From an uncultured Collinsella sp. (GTDB lineage: Bacteria > Actinomycetota > Coriobacteriia > Coriobacteriales > Coriobacteriaceae): a stretch of 21,683 nucleotides of DNA. Both the position numbers and the translations under genes were made by a program. The stretch is taken from the NCBI GenBank assembly GCA_900556515.1, contig USPH01000001.1, forward strand, positions 1 through 21,683, read 5' to 3'. Shown here in pieces: positions 15,099 through 21,517 of the stretch; the first letter of the stretch is position 1; each line of letters starts with the position of its first letter. The notes below the pieces were generated by a model. The model was not told where the DNA came from, ran no database searches, and saw nothing but the letters and a program-made list of their open reading frames with translations.

Positions 15099-16439
15099 GT
15101 GAAGTCCCTCACCTCTTTTGCAAAGCGCTCAGCCCAGCTTGCCGCCGGCTTTGTCTGCGCTATCGCCCTTGCCGCTGGCGCGCCCACCGTCGCCGGCGCC
15201 CAAGTGCTCACGACCGACAATGTTTGCGGCAAAACCGCCGATGCGCGCGGCATCACGGCCGAAAACCTGCCCGATATCGATGCGACCAATGCCCTCGTCA
15301 TGGGCAAAGACGGCACCGTCTACTATGGGCGCGGCGCCGATGAGCAGGTCAAGATTGCCTCGATCACCAAGGTCATGACCGCAATCCTAACCGTCGAGAA
15401 TTGCAAGATGGACGAGAAGGTCACGGTGAGCAACGCCGCAGCCACCGTGGGTAATTCGACCGCCGGCTTGCTCGAAGGCGACGAGCTTACCGTGGAGCAG
15501 GCACTGCGCGGCCTGATGATTCCCTCGGGCAACGACGCCGCCATCGTGCTCGCCGAATATGTGGGCAAGAAGATCGACCCTAAGACCAAAGACGCCGAGG
15601 CCACATTTGTGAAGGCCATGAACGAGCGCGCTAAGAAGCTCGGCTGCACCGGTACGCTTTTTGAAAACCCGCATGGTCTGGACTTTGATGAGTGGGCTGG
15701 CGATATGCACTCAACCGCACACGACGTAGCGCTGATGATGCAGGAGGCCATGAAAAACGACACGATCCGCGAGGTCGTAGCGAGCGAGGATTCCTTGATC
15801 GAGGTCACGGGCGCCGACGGCACCGACCATTCGCATTCCATGGACACGCATAACTATTTGCTGGGCCAAGATGGCAACATCGGTGGCAAGACCGGCACCA
15901 CCGACGATGCAGGCTATTGCTTTACGAGCGCCTACAACCGCGACGGCGACGAGATCTACACCGTCGTTTTGAACTCCACCACCACCGACCAGCGCTTTAC
16001 CGATACCGCCACCCTTGCCAACTGGTACTACGACCACAAGGTGACGGTCGCAATCGCCAACACGCAAGAAAAGACCGCCAACGGCAACCCGCTTATGGCG
16101 CGCATTAGTCAAACCGACTGGACGGATAAGACAATCGACGCCACGCTCGCCGATCCCACGGCGCAAGCGACCGTGTTTTCTCTTGCCGGCGAGGTGACCG
16201 AAAAGGTTAGCTACGACGATCTTTCGGGCACGGTGCATATGGGCGACAAGGTAGGCAGCGTTACACTCAGGCAGGATGGCACCAAGATTGCCGTCGTGGA
16301 TTTGGTTGCCGACGAGGAAGGCTCGGGGCCGAATCCCATTGAATGGCTGCTCGTGAAGCTCGATCGCTTGGGCCGCCGCATCGACAACCGCCCACTTGCG
16401 GCAGAGAGCGAGACCGTCGCCAAGGCTCCTGAGGTGTAG
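15099..16439 (+). CDS. D-alanyl-D-alanine carboxypeptidase (peptidase S11, PBP5-like)
   Basis: Secreted serine carboxypeptidase that trims the terminal D-Ala from peptidoglycan stem peptides, limiting cross-linking. The three catalytic motifs are present: SITK (Ser88-Lys91), SGN (143-145) and KTG (264-266, in GGKTGTT). The chosen start is GTG at 15099 because it gives a classical signal peptide (MKSLTSFAKR, then a hydrophobic core, cleavage after VAGA near residue 34), with GAAAG 8 bases upstream; in-frame starts at 14988 and 15030 would spoil it. The C-terminal ~120 residues look like a PBP5-type beta domain, followed by a short amphipathic stretch (PIEWLLVKLDRLGRRI) that could attach it to the membrane; there is no clear transmembrane anchor. 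It is the only plus-strand protein gene in the window, divergent from a VanRS-like pair. Confidence 0.95.
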   Translation: MKSLTSFAKRSAQLAAGFVCAIALAAGAPTVAGAQVLTTDNVCGKTADARGITAENLPDIDATNALVMGKDGTVYYGRGADEQVKIASITKVMTAILTVENCKMDEKVTVSNAAATVGNSTAGLLEGDELTVEQALRGLMIPSGNDAAIVLAEYVGKKIDPKTKDAEATFVKAMNERAKKLGCTGTLFENPHGLDFDEWAGDMHSTAHDVALMMQEAMKNDTIREVVASEDSLIEVTGADGTDHSHSMDTHNYLLGQDGNIGGKTGTTDDAGYCFTSAYNRDGDEIYTVVLNSTTTDQRFTDTATLANWYYDHKVTVAIANTQEKTANGNPLMARISQTDWTDKTIDATLADPTAQATVFSLAGEVTEKVSYDDLSGTVHMGDKVGSVTLRQDGTKIAVVDLVADEEGSGPNPIEWLLVKLDRLGRRIDNRPLAAESETVAKAPEV

Positions 16440-16467
16440 AGCGCAAGAATAATCAGCCCACTGAAAG

Positions 16468-16496
16468 GAGGCGTCCGAAAGGATGCCTCTTTTTTT
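16468..16496 (+). terminator. Intrinsic terminator of the carboxypeptidase gene
   Basis: GAGGCGTCC (16468-16476) and GGATGCCTC (16481-16489) form a 9-bp stem with one G-U pair, closed by a GAAA tetraloop and followed by T residues at 16490-16496. It lies 28 bases past the stop codon. Confidence 0.92.
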
Positions 16497-16498
16497 GA

Positions 16499-16588
16499 GG
16501 GTTCGAATCCCCAGCTAACGTGGTTCAACTAAAAAAGGGCCCCAAATGGGACCCTTCTTTCAAGTCATACTGGCGGAGAGCTGGGGAT
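16499..16588. repeat. tRNA-Ser 3'-end/terminator cassette, copy 1 (truncated)
   Basis: A 90-bp unit that repeats the 3' flank of the real tRNA-Ser gene. It starts with T-arm sequence in plus orientation (GGGTTCGAATCCCCAGC, 16499-16515), then the terminator copy (16531-16554), then the last 18 bases of the tRNA in minus orientation including CCA (16571-16588). At 16589 the match to the tRNA breaks off inside the T-loop. The 9-bp ends ATCCCCAGC/GCTGGGGAT are inverted. Confidence 0.85.
16531..16554 (-). terminator. Duplicated tRNA-Ser terminator, orphan copy
   Basis: On the minus strand GGGTCCC and GGGGCCC form a 7-bp stem with loop ATTT, followed by TTTTTT. It is nearly identical to the terminator at 16722-16745, differing in the loop. 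No complete gene feeds into it: only a tRNA 3'-end fragment lies upstream. Confidence 0.8.
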
Positions 16589-16688
16589 GTCCGGGCATGC
16601 TACGCATGCCCTCCGGCTTCAAAGCCTGGCGGCTTTTCGCCCACGGGCTACAAACGCTTTCGCGTTTGCTTAACGCCCGTGCCCTCTC
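16589..16688. repeat. Structured GC-rich spacer element at the tRNA-Ser locus
   Basis: A 100-bp stretch between the two tRNA 3'-end cassettes. It contains ordered hairpins: GGGCATGC-TAC-GCATGCCC; GGCTT-CA-AAGCC; and a nested pair in which CACGGGC and GCCCGTG enclose CAAACGC-TTTC-GCGTTTG. It has no open frame of note. The same order of hairpins with a different sequence occurs at 21024-21126 in the tRNA-Arg locus. Confidence 0.7.
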
Positions 16689-16787
16689 GGGTTCGAATCC
16701 CCAGCGCCCTTTCTCGATAATAAAAAAGGGCCCCCGATGGGACCCTTCTGTAAAGTTAAACTGGCGGAGAGCTGGGGATTCGAACCC
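16689..16787. repeat. tRNA-Ser 3'-end/terminator cassette, copy 2 (attached to the intact tRNA)
   Basis: Second copy of the cassette, joined to the intact tRNA gene. GGGTTCGAATCCCCAGC (16689-16705) is a perfect 17-bp inverted copy of the T-arm and acceptor sequence of the tRNA itself (16771-16787). The two ends enclose the terminator. The unit repeats 16499-16588 with a 190-bp period. Confidence 0.85.
16722..16745 (-). terminator. Intrinsic terminator of tRNA-Ser(GCT)
   Basis: On the minus strand GGGTCCC and GGGGCCC pair over 7 bp (one G-U) with loop ATCG, followed by TTTTTT. It lies 17 bases past the CCA end of the tRNA. Confidence 0.9.
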
Positions 16788-16852
16788 CAGATGCCCTTTT
16801 GGGGCATACTCGCTTAGCAGGCGAGCACCTTCGGCCTCTCGGTCAGCTCTCC
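16762..16852 (-). tRNA. tRNA-Ser(GCT)
   Basis: Complete class II tRNA of 91 bases including an encoded CCA. The acceptor stem GGAGAGC pairs with GCTCTCC, discriminator G. The anticodon arm is CTCGC-CTGCTAA-GCGAG, giving anticodon GCT, which reads AGC/AGU serine codons. The long variable arm pairs ATGCCC with GGGCAT, as expected for tRNA-Ser, and the T-arm is TGGGG-TTCGAAT-CCCCA. A promoter and a terminator flank it. Its 3' end is duplicated in the adjacent cassettes. Confidence 0.97.
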
Positions 16853-16866
16853 GTAACAGCCGTTCT

Positions 16867-16895
16867 ATAGTAACCAAACAGCCAAGGATGGGCAA
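16867..16895 (-). promoter_or_regulatory. Promoter of tRNA-Ser
   Basis: On the minus strand TTGCCC (16890-16895) and TACTAT (16867-16872) are separated by 17 bases, and the -10 lies 14 bases before the tRNA 5' end. Both hexamers are 4/6 matches to the sigma-70-type consensus. Confidence 0.6.
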
Positions 16896-16946
16896 GGGGG
16901 AATTTTGGAGCGATTCCGATTTGCCAGTAGACGTCTCAGCCAATCA

Positions 16947-17084
16947 TCTCAATTTGTAACAGTTACAGGCCGAATCTTCGTCCAGATGTTACAGATTTAG
17001 ACAAACAGTCAGCGCCATCCGCAAATGTCTCAATCTGAAACACCTGCATGCCGTAATCCCCTCTAGATGTTACAGATTGAGACA
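16947..17084. repeat. Four-copy alternating inverted repeat (two tandem hairpins)
   Basis: A ~17-bp motif close to TGTTACAGATTGAGACA occurs four times with alternating orientation: reverse at 16947-16961, forward at 16987-17003, reverse at 17026-17042, forward at 17068-17084. The second pair is inverted at 16 of 17 positions, the first pair at about 12 of 15. So there are two hairpins in tandem, about 80 bp apart. They lie after the ATPase gene and before the tRNA-Ser promoter. No open frame is present. This may be a dispersed palindromic element. Confidence 0.75.
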
Positions 17085-17132
17085 AAGATGCGGGGGCAAC
17101 CACAGCGGCGGCGTCGATGCCTCCAGTCTTTA

Positions 17133-18215
17133 TTAGTCCGCTCGAATGGTCTCCAACAGATAATCGCGCATGTACGGAATTGCAAACGAAACACAGCCGT
17201 AGCCGGCAGGCTCAATCAGTCCCGTATCGATCAGACGTTTGCGATACGACCCGACTTTATTCGCCGGCAATCCCATCTTTTTGGCAATATCACCGTTCGT
17301 AATCTCGCCGCCTTCGCATTGCGCCATCGCCGCGAGATATTGAAACTGCCGCTCCGACACCCTGCGCAGCGCGGGGGCAATCACCATGGCATTGAAACTA
17401 TCAAGAGCCGCCTGGACACCCTTGCGAGCCGCCTCTTCACTCACGCTCTCCGACCCGCTGCGCGCAGCAACCTGCCAAGCGTAATATCCGACCAACTGGA
17501 CCATAAAGGGATAGCCTGCCGAAGCCTTTGTTAAAAGCTCAGCAACGCCTTCGTCGAGTTCCTTGCCCGCACGCCTCATCGTATCCTCAAACGATCCGCC
17601 GACTTCAAAATCTGAAAGCCGCGTGAGCTCGATATGCTTCGCCCTCTGAAGGAACGTCAACGTATCATCCACCACCACGCCATCCACCGAGGTTGGCAAA
17701 CCAGCGAATGCAAAGGCGACATTCGCCCCTTGGCGAATCAAGAGCTGCATTTCATTACCCAGCTCGCGCATTTCCTCAGTTGAGGCGTCCTGAATCTCAT
17801 CGAGTGTGATGAGCAAACCACCTCGCTTCGCGGCATCGTACATCGCCTCCCCCAGATGAGAGGCTGACTTCGACAGCTCTACGGAGCCAAGGCTGACTCC
17901 TAAAATCGATGGGGAAATCGACATTGATGCAAGACGAACATTTCGCTGCAGAGCCTCGAGAATTCTGTCACAAAAACCGGCATTTGAGGCGACGTCGACA
18001 ACCTCGAATCCTTTTTTGCGCGCAAGATCGCCCAATGCGTTGAGGAGCACCGTTTTACCCGTGCCTCGGACACCCGAGATGCGCATGAGTCGATCGGGGG
18101 CACCAGGGCCATTCTCAAGAGCTTCGGCAAAGTCATCCAAAACAGCGTCGCGTCCGATAAGCTCAGGTGGATTCATGCCCGCTGTTGGCTTAAAGGGATT
18201 AATAGCTTTTGACAT
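17133..18215 (-). CDS. Orc1/Cdc6-like AAA+ ATPase with C-terminal winged helix
   Basis: Cytosolic ATP-binding protein of 360 residues. It opens with NPPELIGRDAVLDDFAEALE, a lead-in typical of AAA_16/Orc1-type ATPases. Walker A is GVRGTGKT (48-55), Walker B is LLITLDEIQDA (134-144), and a sensor-like strand is VAFAFAGLPTS (166-176). The C-terminal domain (about 285-345) is winged-helix-like: RQFQYLAAMAQ, ITNGDIAKKMGLPANKVGSYRKRLIDTGLI, then a beta wing. The ATG at 18215 follows GAGGAGG; the frame extends to 18260 but that part lies in the repeat array and has no binding site. The function is not known. Proteins of this type in bacteria are often lone genes, some mobile-element-linked, and may bind DNA or act as stress or defence switches. 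The repeats at its 5' end make DNA-binding autoregulation attractive. Confidence 0.9.
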   Translation of the reverse strand: MSKAINPFKPTAGMNPPELIGRDAVLDDFAEALENGPGAPDRLMRISGVRGTGKTVLLNALGDLARKKGFEVVDVASNAGFCDRILEALQRNVRLASMSISPSILGVSLGSVELSKSASHLGEAMYDAAKRGGLLITLDEIQDASTEEMRELGNEMQLLIRQGANVAFAFAGLPTSVDGVVVDDTLTFLQRAKHIELTRLSDFEVGGSFEDTMRRAGKELDEGVAELLTKASAGYPFMVQLVGYYAWQVAARSGSESVSEEAARKGVQAALDSFNAMVIAPALRRVSERQFQYLAAMAQCEGGEITNGDIAKKMGLPANKVGSYRKRLIDTGLIEPAGYGCVSFAIPYMRDYLLETIRAD

Positions 18216-18231
18216 TCGACCTCCTCTGCCA

Positions 18232-18287
18232 GTTTTAACAACTTTAACAAAGTTTAGCAACTTTAGCAGAGTTTAACAGTTTTAGCA
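18232..18287. repeat. Six abutting 9-10 bp iteron-like repeats upstream of the AAA+ ATPase
   Basis: On the plus strand the copies are GTTTTAACA, ACTTTAACA, AAGTTTAGCA, ACTTTAGCA, GAGTTTAACA and GTTTTAGCA, with no gaps, sharing the core TTTA(A/G)CA. The array ends 16 bases before the ATPase ATG, so it covers the 5' leader and probably the promoter. Such arrays resemble iterons bound by replication or regulatory proteins. The rest of the gap to 18376 shows nothing else clear. Confidence 0.75.
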
Positions 18288-18376
18288 GGCTCGGAGGCTT
18301 TATGCCTTACCGATTCTGTCGGGTCCTCCCGCCCGCGCCGATACAAATAGCGCGGTGCGGCCCCTCTATATCGCCC

Positions 18377-20818
18377 CTACCCCAGCGAGCGGTTGAGGGA
18401 GCCGAGCTCATCATTGCCCATGGTGCGCCACATTTGGAAGATGCAACCGCGCGCCAGGAAAAAGAAGCCGTTGTCGACCAGTTGCACAGCGGCATCTGCC
18501 AGCTGATTCGTCACGGCGGACACTGGCGGCAGCTCAAGTCCAGCCTTGCGGATGGTCTCGACCGCCTCCTCGAACGTCGGAGGCTCGCTGACGCCCATCT
18601 CGTTCATAAGGCCCTGCATTTCTTCCAGCGCGCTGCTGCCCGACTCCTCGCCGCGCGGCACCAGACGGTAACAAGCCAGCGCCAGGTCGAGCTGATCGCA
18701 ATTCCAATAGGCAAACGCCAAGCGATAGAACAGGTAGCCAATTGCAGAACGATCGCTGGCAATACGTAGGCCGTGGCGCGCCACCTCGATAATCTCGTCA
18801 AAGCGCTCCAGACGCGCAAGCACGTTGATGAGCGCAAAGTGCGATTGCATGGACGAGCGCGCCAGATCGTAAAGATGGCGCACCTCGGGCAGCGCTCGTT
18901 CAAAGTCCTCTTGCTCGGCATAAAAGCTGCAGATCTCGTGCTGGGCAAAGTACAGCGCATCGGGCGCACGAAGGATTCGCACAGAGCGGTCTTCTTCCAA
19001 CACCGGTAGCACCATGCGCACCAGCTGGTTATCGCAAAACTGCGTTTGAACCGGACCTGTCGCCAAAAGCTCGGCGACAGTGCACTTAGCCTCCAACTCC
19101 TCGACAAGACGGGAAAAGCCTTCAAAAGCACCTGTACGGTCGACTTTTACCTGCTCGCGCAATTCAACAACACGGGCCACGTATGGGTCGTCGTCCTCTT
19201 CCATGACCTCCAACTCGTCAGCCGTATCGGCAAGTAGCAGATCGCGCAGCGCCGGCGGCAGCGTGCGATGGTCATCACGCGGACGAGTATGAACCTCCGC
19301 AGGCTCAATCGTCTCCGGAGCGGTTGACTCATACGCCTCAAGCACACGCTTGCACGGCATATCGTCCATGTCCATGCTCTCAAGATCCTTGGCGACAGAC
19401 ACGCAATCGGCCAGATAGGCCGCGCGCCCAAAGAAATACGTTGTGACAACGCGCTCGCCCTGCTCACTGTCGGGAGCAGCAATCTGCACACAGCAGCGCG
19501 TAATGCAGGTGCCCGCGGCAAAACACGCTGCCGCAAGCGTGAGTGCCACGCGCGCATCGTGCTCCGCGGCCCAGATCGCGCGCGTGTCCTCGTCCAGCTC
19601 GCGCCAGGCGTCATCCTGAGCGTCGTATTCACGTTGCGGCATGGCATCAACGACAGACTGCCCAAACCGAACGAGCATAATCCCCTCGGCAACGTTTGCC
19701 CGATAGGTATAGTCGAGCCGCGTGACCACGTTGAGCGCCTCAACGATTCGCGCAAAACGGGTGCGCACGTCCCACTCGCCGCCCGGCTGGCAAGCCACCG
19801 TACCCGGCTTGCCCCACGGGTTATCGCTCGAAGCCGTATCGAGCAGTCGGGGAACATCGTTGGTCGTCTTGGCGATATGCCACGCATCAAAGAGCGCGCA
19901 GCCCTCAAGGCTCGGCGAGGATGCCGCAGGGACCAATCCGGCCCCGATGCGCTCAAGGATGCCGGAGAGGCGGTTGAGACGGCACTCGATGGCAAGCAGC
20001 ATGTCAATCTCGTCCTGGTCCAACAGGCTACGATCAAAATTGAGATAGAAAATCTTTGAGCGATCAATGCGAGCCAGGCTCATCTCGGACTTGGCAGCGA
20101 TGGTGCGCAGGCGGGGCAAGTCAATTTCGCTCATAAGGGCGGCGGCATAGCGCTCGATACCGCTCGGATTCTCGGCATGGTCAACGCGGTAGAGCAGCGT
20201 CTCGATAGCATCGGGGAGCGGTGCCGTGTTAAAGCCCAAAAACACCTCGACCGGCTCGGGCAACTTTACGAGCTTGATCTTGTCGACAACGTTTTGCATA
20301 CCCTCGTCGAGTCCGCCGGCGTCCGCCGTGTTCACAATAGCGCTTTCGGAGTTGGCAAATATCACGTAGCGCAAGAACATCGAGGCCATGAACTCGCCGT
20401 AAGGAAGGGCGCGAGTCGAATTCCATGTCTCGTGGTCGGACTGCTCGCGCATGGGGCCTTCGGGAGAGCCGGCAGTTTGCGCACACGCGCGCATTGCACC
20501 GTTGGCTTCCCTTACCATAATCTCACCAATACTGGAATCCGACTCGTCAAGGACCAGTTCCATGTCGGGATCGTTGGGCAGCGGAGCCTCGCTGACGGGG
20601 CGGTCCACCTTGTACACCTCACCCGAAACGCTTACGTAGCCCAAAAGCGACACATGACTTTTGCCAACGAACTCGACGACATAACAAGATTCATGCTGAT
20701 CCTCGCCAAAGAGTTTCCAGACCACGCCATATGAGCGTCCCGCAGGCTGCTCGGGCATCGCCGGAAAGCGCTTCTTGGGATCGAGAAACCTGAGCTTGTA
20801 TGTCGGACGCTCTGCCAC
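18377..20818 (-). CDS. Hypothetical protein with TPR-like C-terminal helical repeats
   Basis: Large cytosolic protein of 813 residues that I do not recognise as a named family. No signal peptide is present. The first ~100 residues look beta-rich (YKLRFLDPKKRF, YVVEFVGKSHVSLLGYVSVSGEVY). The middle is acidic and mixed, with a Cys-containing stretch (AAACFAAGTCITRCC) around residue 440. From about residue 615 to 735 there are helix pairs of TPR type, such as YFAQHEICSFYAEQEDFERALPEVRHLYDLA cut into two helices, then ALINVLARLERFDEIIEVARHGL and YRLAFAYWNCDQLDLALACYRLV. TPR regions mediate protein contacts. The start is GTG at 20818 after AGGGTG. It lies 161 bp upstream of the AAA+ ATPase on the same strand, but the repeat array between them suggests separate control. 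Confidence 0.85.
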   Translation of the reverse strand: MAERPTYKLRFLDPKKRFPAMPEQPAGRSYGVVWKLFGEDQHESCYVVEFVGKSHVSLLGYVSVSGEVYKVDRPVSEAPLPNDPDMELVLDESDSSIGEIMVREANGAMRACAQTAGSPEGPMREQSDHETWNSTRALPYGEFMASMFLRYVIFANSESAIVNTADAGGLDEGMQNVVDKIKLVKLPEPVEVFLGFNTAPLPDAIETLLYRVDHAENPSGIERYAAALMSEIDLPRLRTIAAKSEMSLARIDRSKIFYLNFDRSLLDQDEIDMLLAIECRLNRLSGILERIGAGLVPAASSPSLEGCALFDAWHIAKTTNDVPRLLDTASSDNPWGKPGTVACQPGGEWDVRTRFARIVEALNVVTRLDYTYRANVAEGIMLVRFGQSVVDAMPQREYDAQDDAWRELDEDTRAIWAAEHDARVALTLAAACFAAGTCITRCCVQIAAPDSEQGERVVTTYFFGRAAYLADCVSVAKDLESMDMDDMPCKRVLEAYESTAPETIEPAEVHTRPRDDHRTLPPALRDLLLADTADELEVMEEDDDPYVARVVELREQVKVDRTGAFEGFSRLVEELEAKCTVAELLATGPVQTQFCDNQLVRMVLPVLEEDRSVRILRAPDALYFAQHEICSFYAEQEDFERALPEVRHLYDLARSSMQSHFALINVLARLERFDEIIEVARHGLRIASDRSAIGYLFYRLAFAYWNCDQLDLALACYRLVPRGEESGSSALEEMQGLMNEMGVSEPPTFEEAVETIRKAGLELPPVSAVTNQLADAAVQLVDNGFFFLARGCIFQMWRTMGNDELGSLNRSLG

Positions 20819-20856
20819 GAAATATCACCCTGATCGGTCGCTTGAAGAAGGAGTGG

Positions 20857-20873
20857 TCGCGAATAAGTCGCGA
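20857..20873. promoter_or_regulatory. TCGCGA direct/inverted repeat upstream of the TPR-like gene
   Basis: TCGCGA-ATAAG-TCGCGA: two copies of a perfect 6-bp palindrome 11 bases apart, 39 bases before the GTG start. It could be an operator. No convincing promoter hexamers were found in 20819-20926, which otherwise shows nothing clear. Confidence 0.3.
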
Positions 20874-20926
20874 CATCTACTCGGAATCTTACACGAGTCG
20901 ATAAGAAATCGTCCGCTTCACGCCCG

Positions 20927-21023
20927 CGCCTCGACCGAGGTTCGAATCCATGCAGTGCTTACGTAAAAGAAAAGCCCCCGTTGCCGGGAGCTTTAATCTC
21001 AAATGGTGCGGCGTATAGGATTC
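20927..21023. repeat. tRNA-Arg 3'-end/terminator cassette, copy 1 (truncated)
   Basis: Starts with GCGCCTCGACCGAGG and the T-loop-like GGTTCGAATCC in plus orientation (20939-20949), then a terminator (20965-20992), then the last 20 bases of tRNA-Arg in minus orientation including CCA (21004-21023). The tRNA match stops at GGATTC inside the T-loop and is replaced by the spacer at 21024. This is the same architecture as the tRNA-Ser cassette at 16499-16588. Confidence 0.85.
20965..20992 (-). terminator. Orphan tRNA-Arg-type terminator, copy 1
   Basis: On the minus strand AGCTCCCG and CGGGGGCT form an 8-bp stem with a GCAA tetraloop, followed by TTTCTTTT. Only a tRNA 3' fragment lies upstream of it. 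Confidence 0.8.
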
Positions 21024-21126
21024 CGCGCATCCGCTGCGCGGATCCGCACCGGCTTCGCCCGCCTGCCGGCGTGCTCGCCCGCTCGCTAAAAACGCCCCGC
21101 GTTTTCTTGGCGCTCGCGCCTCGACC
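21024..21126. repeat. Structured GC-rich spacer element at the tRNA-Arg locus
   Basis: 103 bp between cassette copies 1 and 2. Ordered hairpins: ATCCGC-TGC-GCGGAT, CCGGC(11 bases)GCCGG, AAAACGC-CCC-GCGTTTT, GGCGC-TC-GCGCC. It shares short blocks (CCGGCTTC, AAACGC...GCGTTT) and hairpin order with 16589-16688, with paired changes in the third hairpin. No coding capacity is visible. Confidence 0.7.
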
Positions 21127-21218
21127 GAGGTTCGAATCCATGCAGCGGCGACATAAAAGAAAAGCCCCCGTTGCCGGAGGCTTCAAGTTCAATTGGTGCG
21201 GCGTATAGGATTCGAACC
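21112..21218. repeat. tRNA-Arg 3'-end/terminator cassette, copy 2 (attached to intact tRNA)
   Basis: Repeats copy 1: GCTCGCGCCTCGACCGAGG, GGTTCGAATCC (21129-21139), terminator (21155-21182), then the intact tRNA-Arg, whose T-arm GGATTCGAACC (21208-21218) is the inverted match to the left end. Confidence 0.85.
21155..21182 (-). terminator. Terminator of tRNA-Arg copy 1
   Basis: On the minus strand AGCCTCCG and CGGGGGCT form an 8-bp stem (one G-U) with a GCAA tetraloop, followed by TTTCTTTT, 11 bases after the CCA end. Confidence 0.9.
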
Positions 21219-21270
21219 TATGACGTTCTGATTCGTAGTCAGACCCTCTATCCAGCTGAGGTAACGCCGC
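21194..21270 (-). tRNA. tRNA-Arg(ACG), first copy
   Basis: 77 bases including CCA. The acceptor stem GCGGCGT pairs with ACGCCGC, discriminator A. The anticodon arm is TCTGA-CTACGAA-TCAGA with anticodon ACG; the wobble A is normally deaminated to inosine by TadA to read CGU/CGC/CGA. The T-arm is ATAGG-TTCGAAT-CCTAT. It is identical to the copy at 21429-21505. Confidence 0.97.
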
Positions 21271-21282
21271 GACTTGTTGATT

Positions 21283-21311
21283 ATTATGCACATGGACTGA
21301 ATAAAGGTCAA
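21283..21311 (-). promoter_or_regulatory. Promoter of tRNA-Arg copy 1
   Basis: On the minus strand TTGACC (21306-21311) and CATAAT (21283-21288) are 17 bases apart, each a 5/6 match, and the -10 lies 12 bases before the tRNA 5' end. The same two hexamers at the same spacing precede the second copy. Confidence 0.9.
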
Positions 21312-21390
21312 GCGTTTTTCAAAAAAAGTTATTGAATTTGATTTTTACTCATTTTGACCACTTGATGCGATCTTCGACGCATCGCGATAT

Positions 21391-21416
21391 AAGAAAAGCC
21401 TCCGTTACCGGAGGCT
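21391..21416 (-). terminator. Terminator of tRNA-Arg copy 2
   Basis: On the minus strand AGCCTCCG and CGGAGGCT form a perfect 8-bp stem with loop GTAA, followed by TTTCTT. This copy has no inverted T-arm fragment on its left side, unlike the other three. The AT-rich gap 21312-21390 shows nothing else clear. Confidence 0.88.
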
Positions 21417-21428
21417 TTAAAATTCAAT

Positions 21429-21505
21429 TGGTGCGGCGTATAGGATTCGAACCTATGACGTTCTGATTCGTAGTCAGACCCTCTATCCAGCTGAGGTAAC
21501 GCCGC
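21429..21505 (-). tRNA. tRNA-Arg(ACG), second copy
   Basis: 77 bases including CCA, identical over its whole length to the copy at 21194-21270, with anticodon ACG. It has its own promoter and terminator, so the two genes are separate transcription units in tandem on the minus strand. Confidence 0.97.
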
Positions 21506-21517
21506 AACGCACGGATT

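Noticed and set aside
12941..16439. Vancomycin resistance cluster
   Set aside because: Only VanR/VanS-like regulators and a general S11 carboxypeptidase are present; no vanH, D-Ala-D-Lac ligase or vanX.
16689..16722. A second, plus-strand tRNA gene ending at the T-arm
   Set aside because: No matching acceptor 5' strand, D-arm or anticodon arm is found upstream, and the T-stem has a mismatch; it is only a fragment.
16947..17084. Possible CRISPR array
   Set aside because: The repeats are only ~17 bp, alternate in orientation, differ between copies and have unequal spacers; there are no cas genes.
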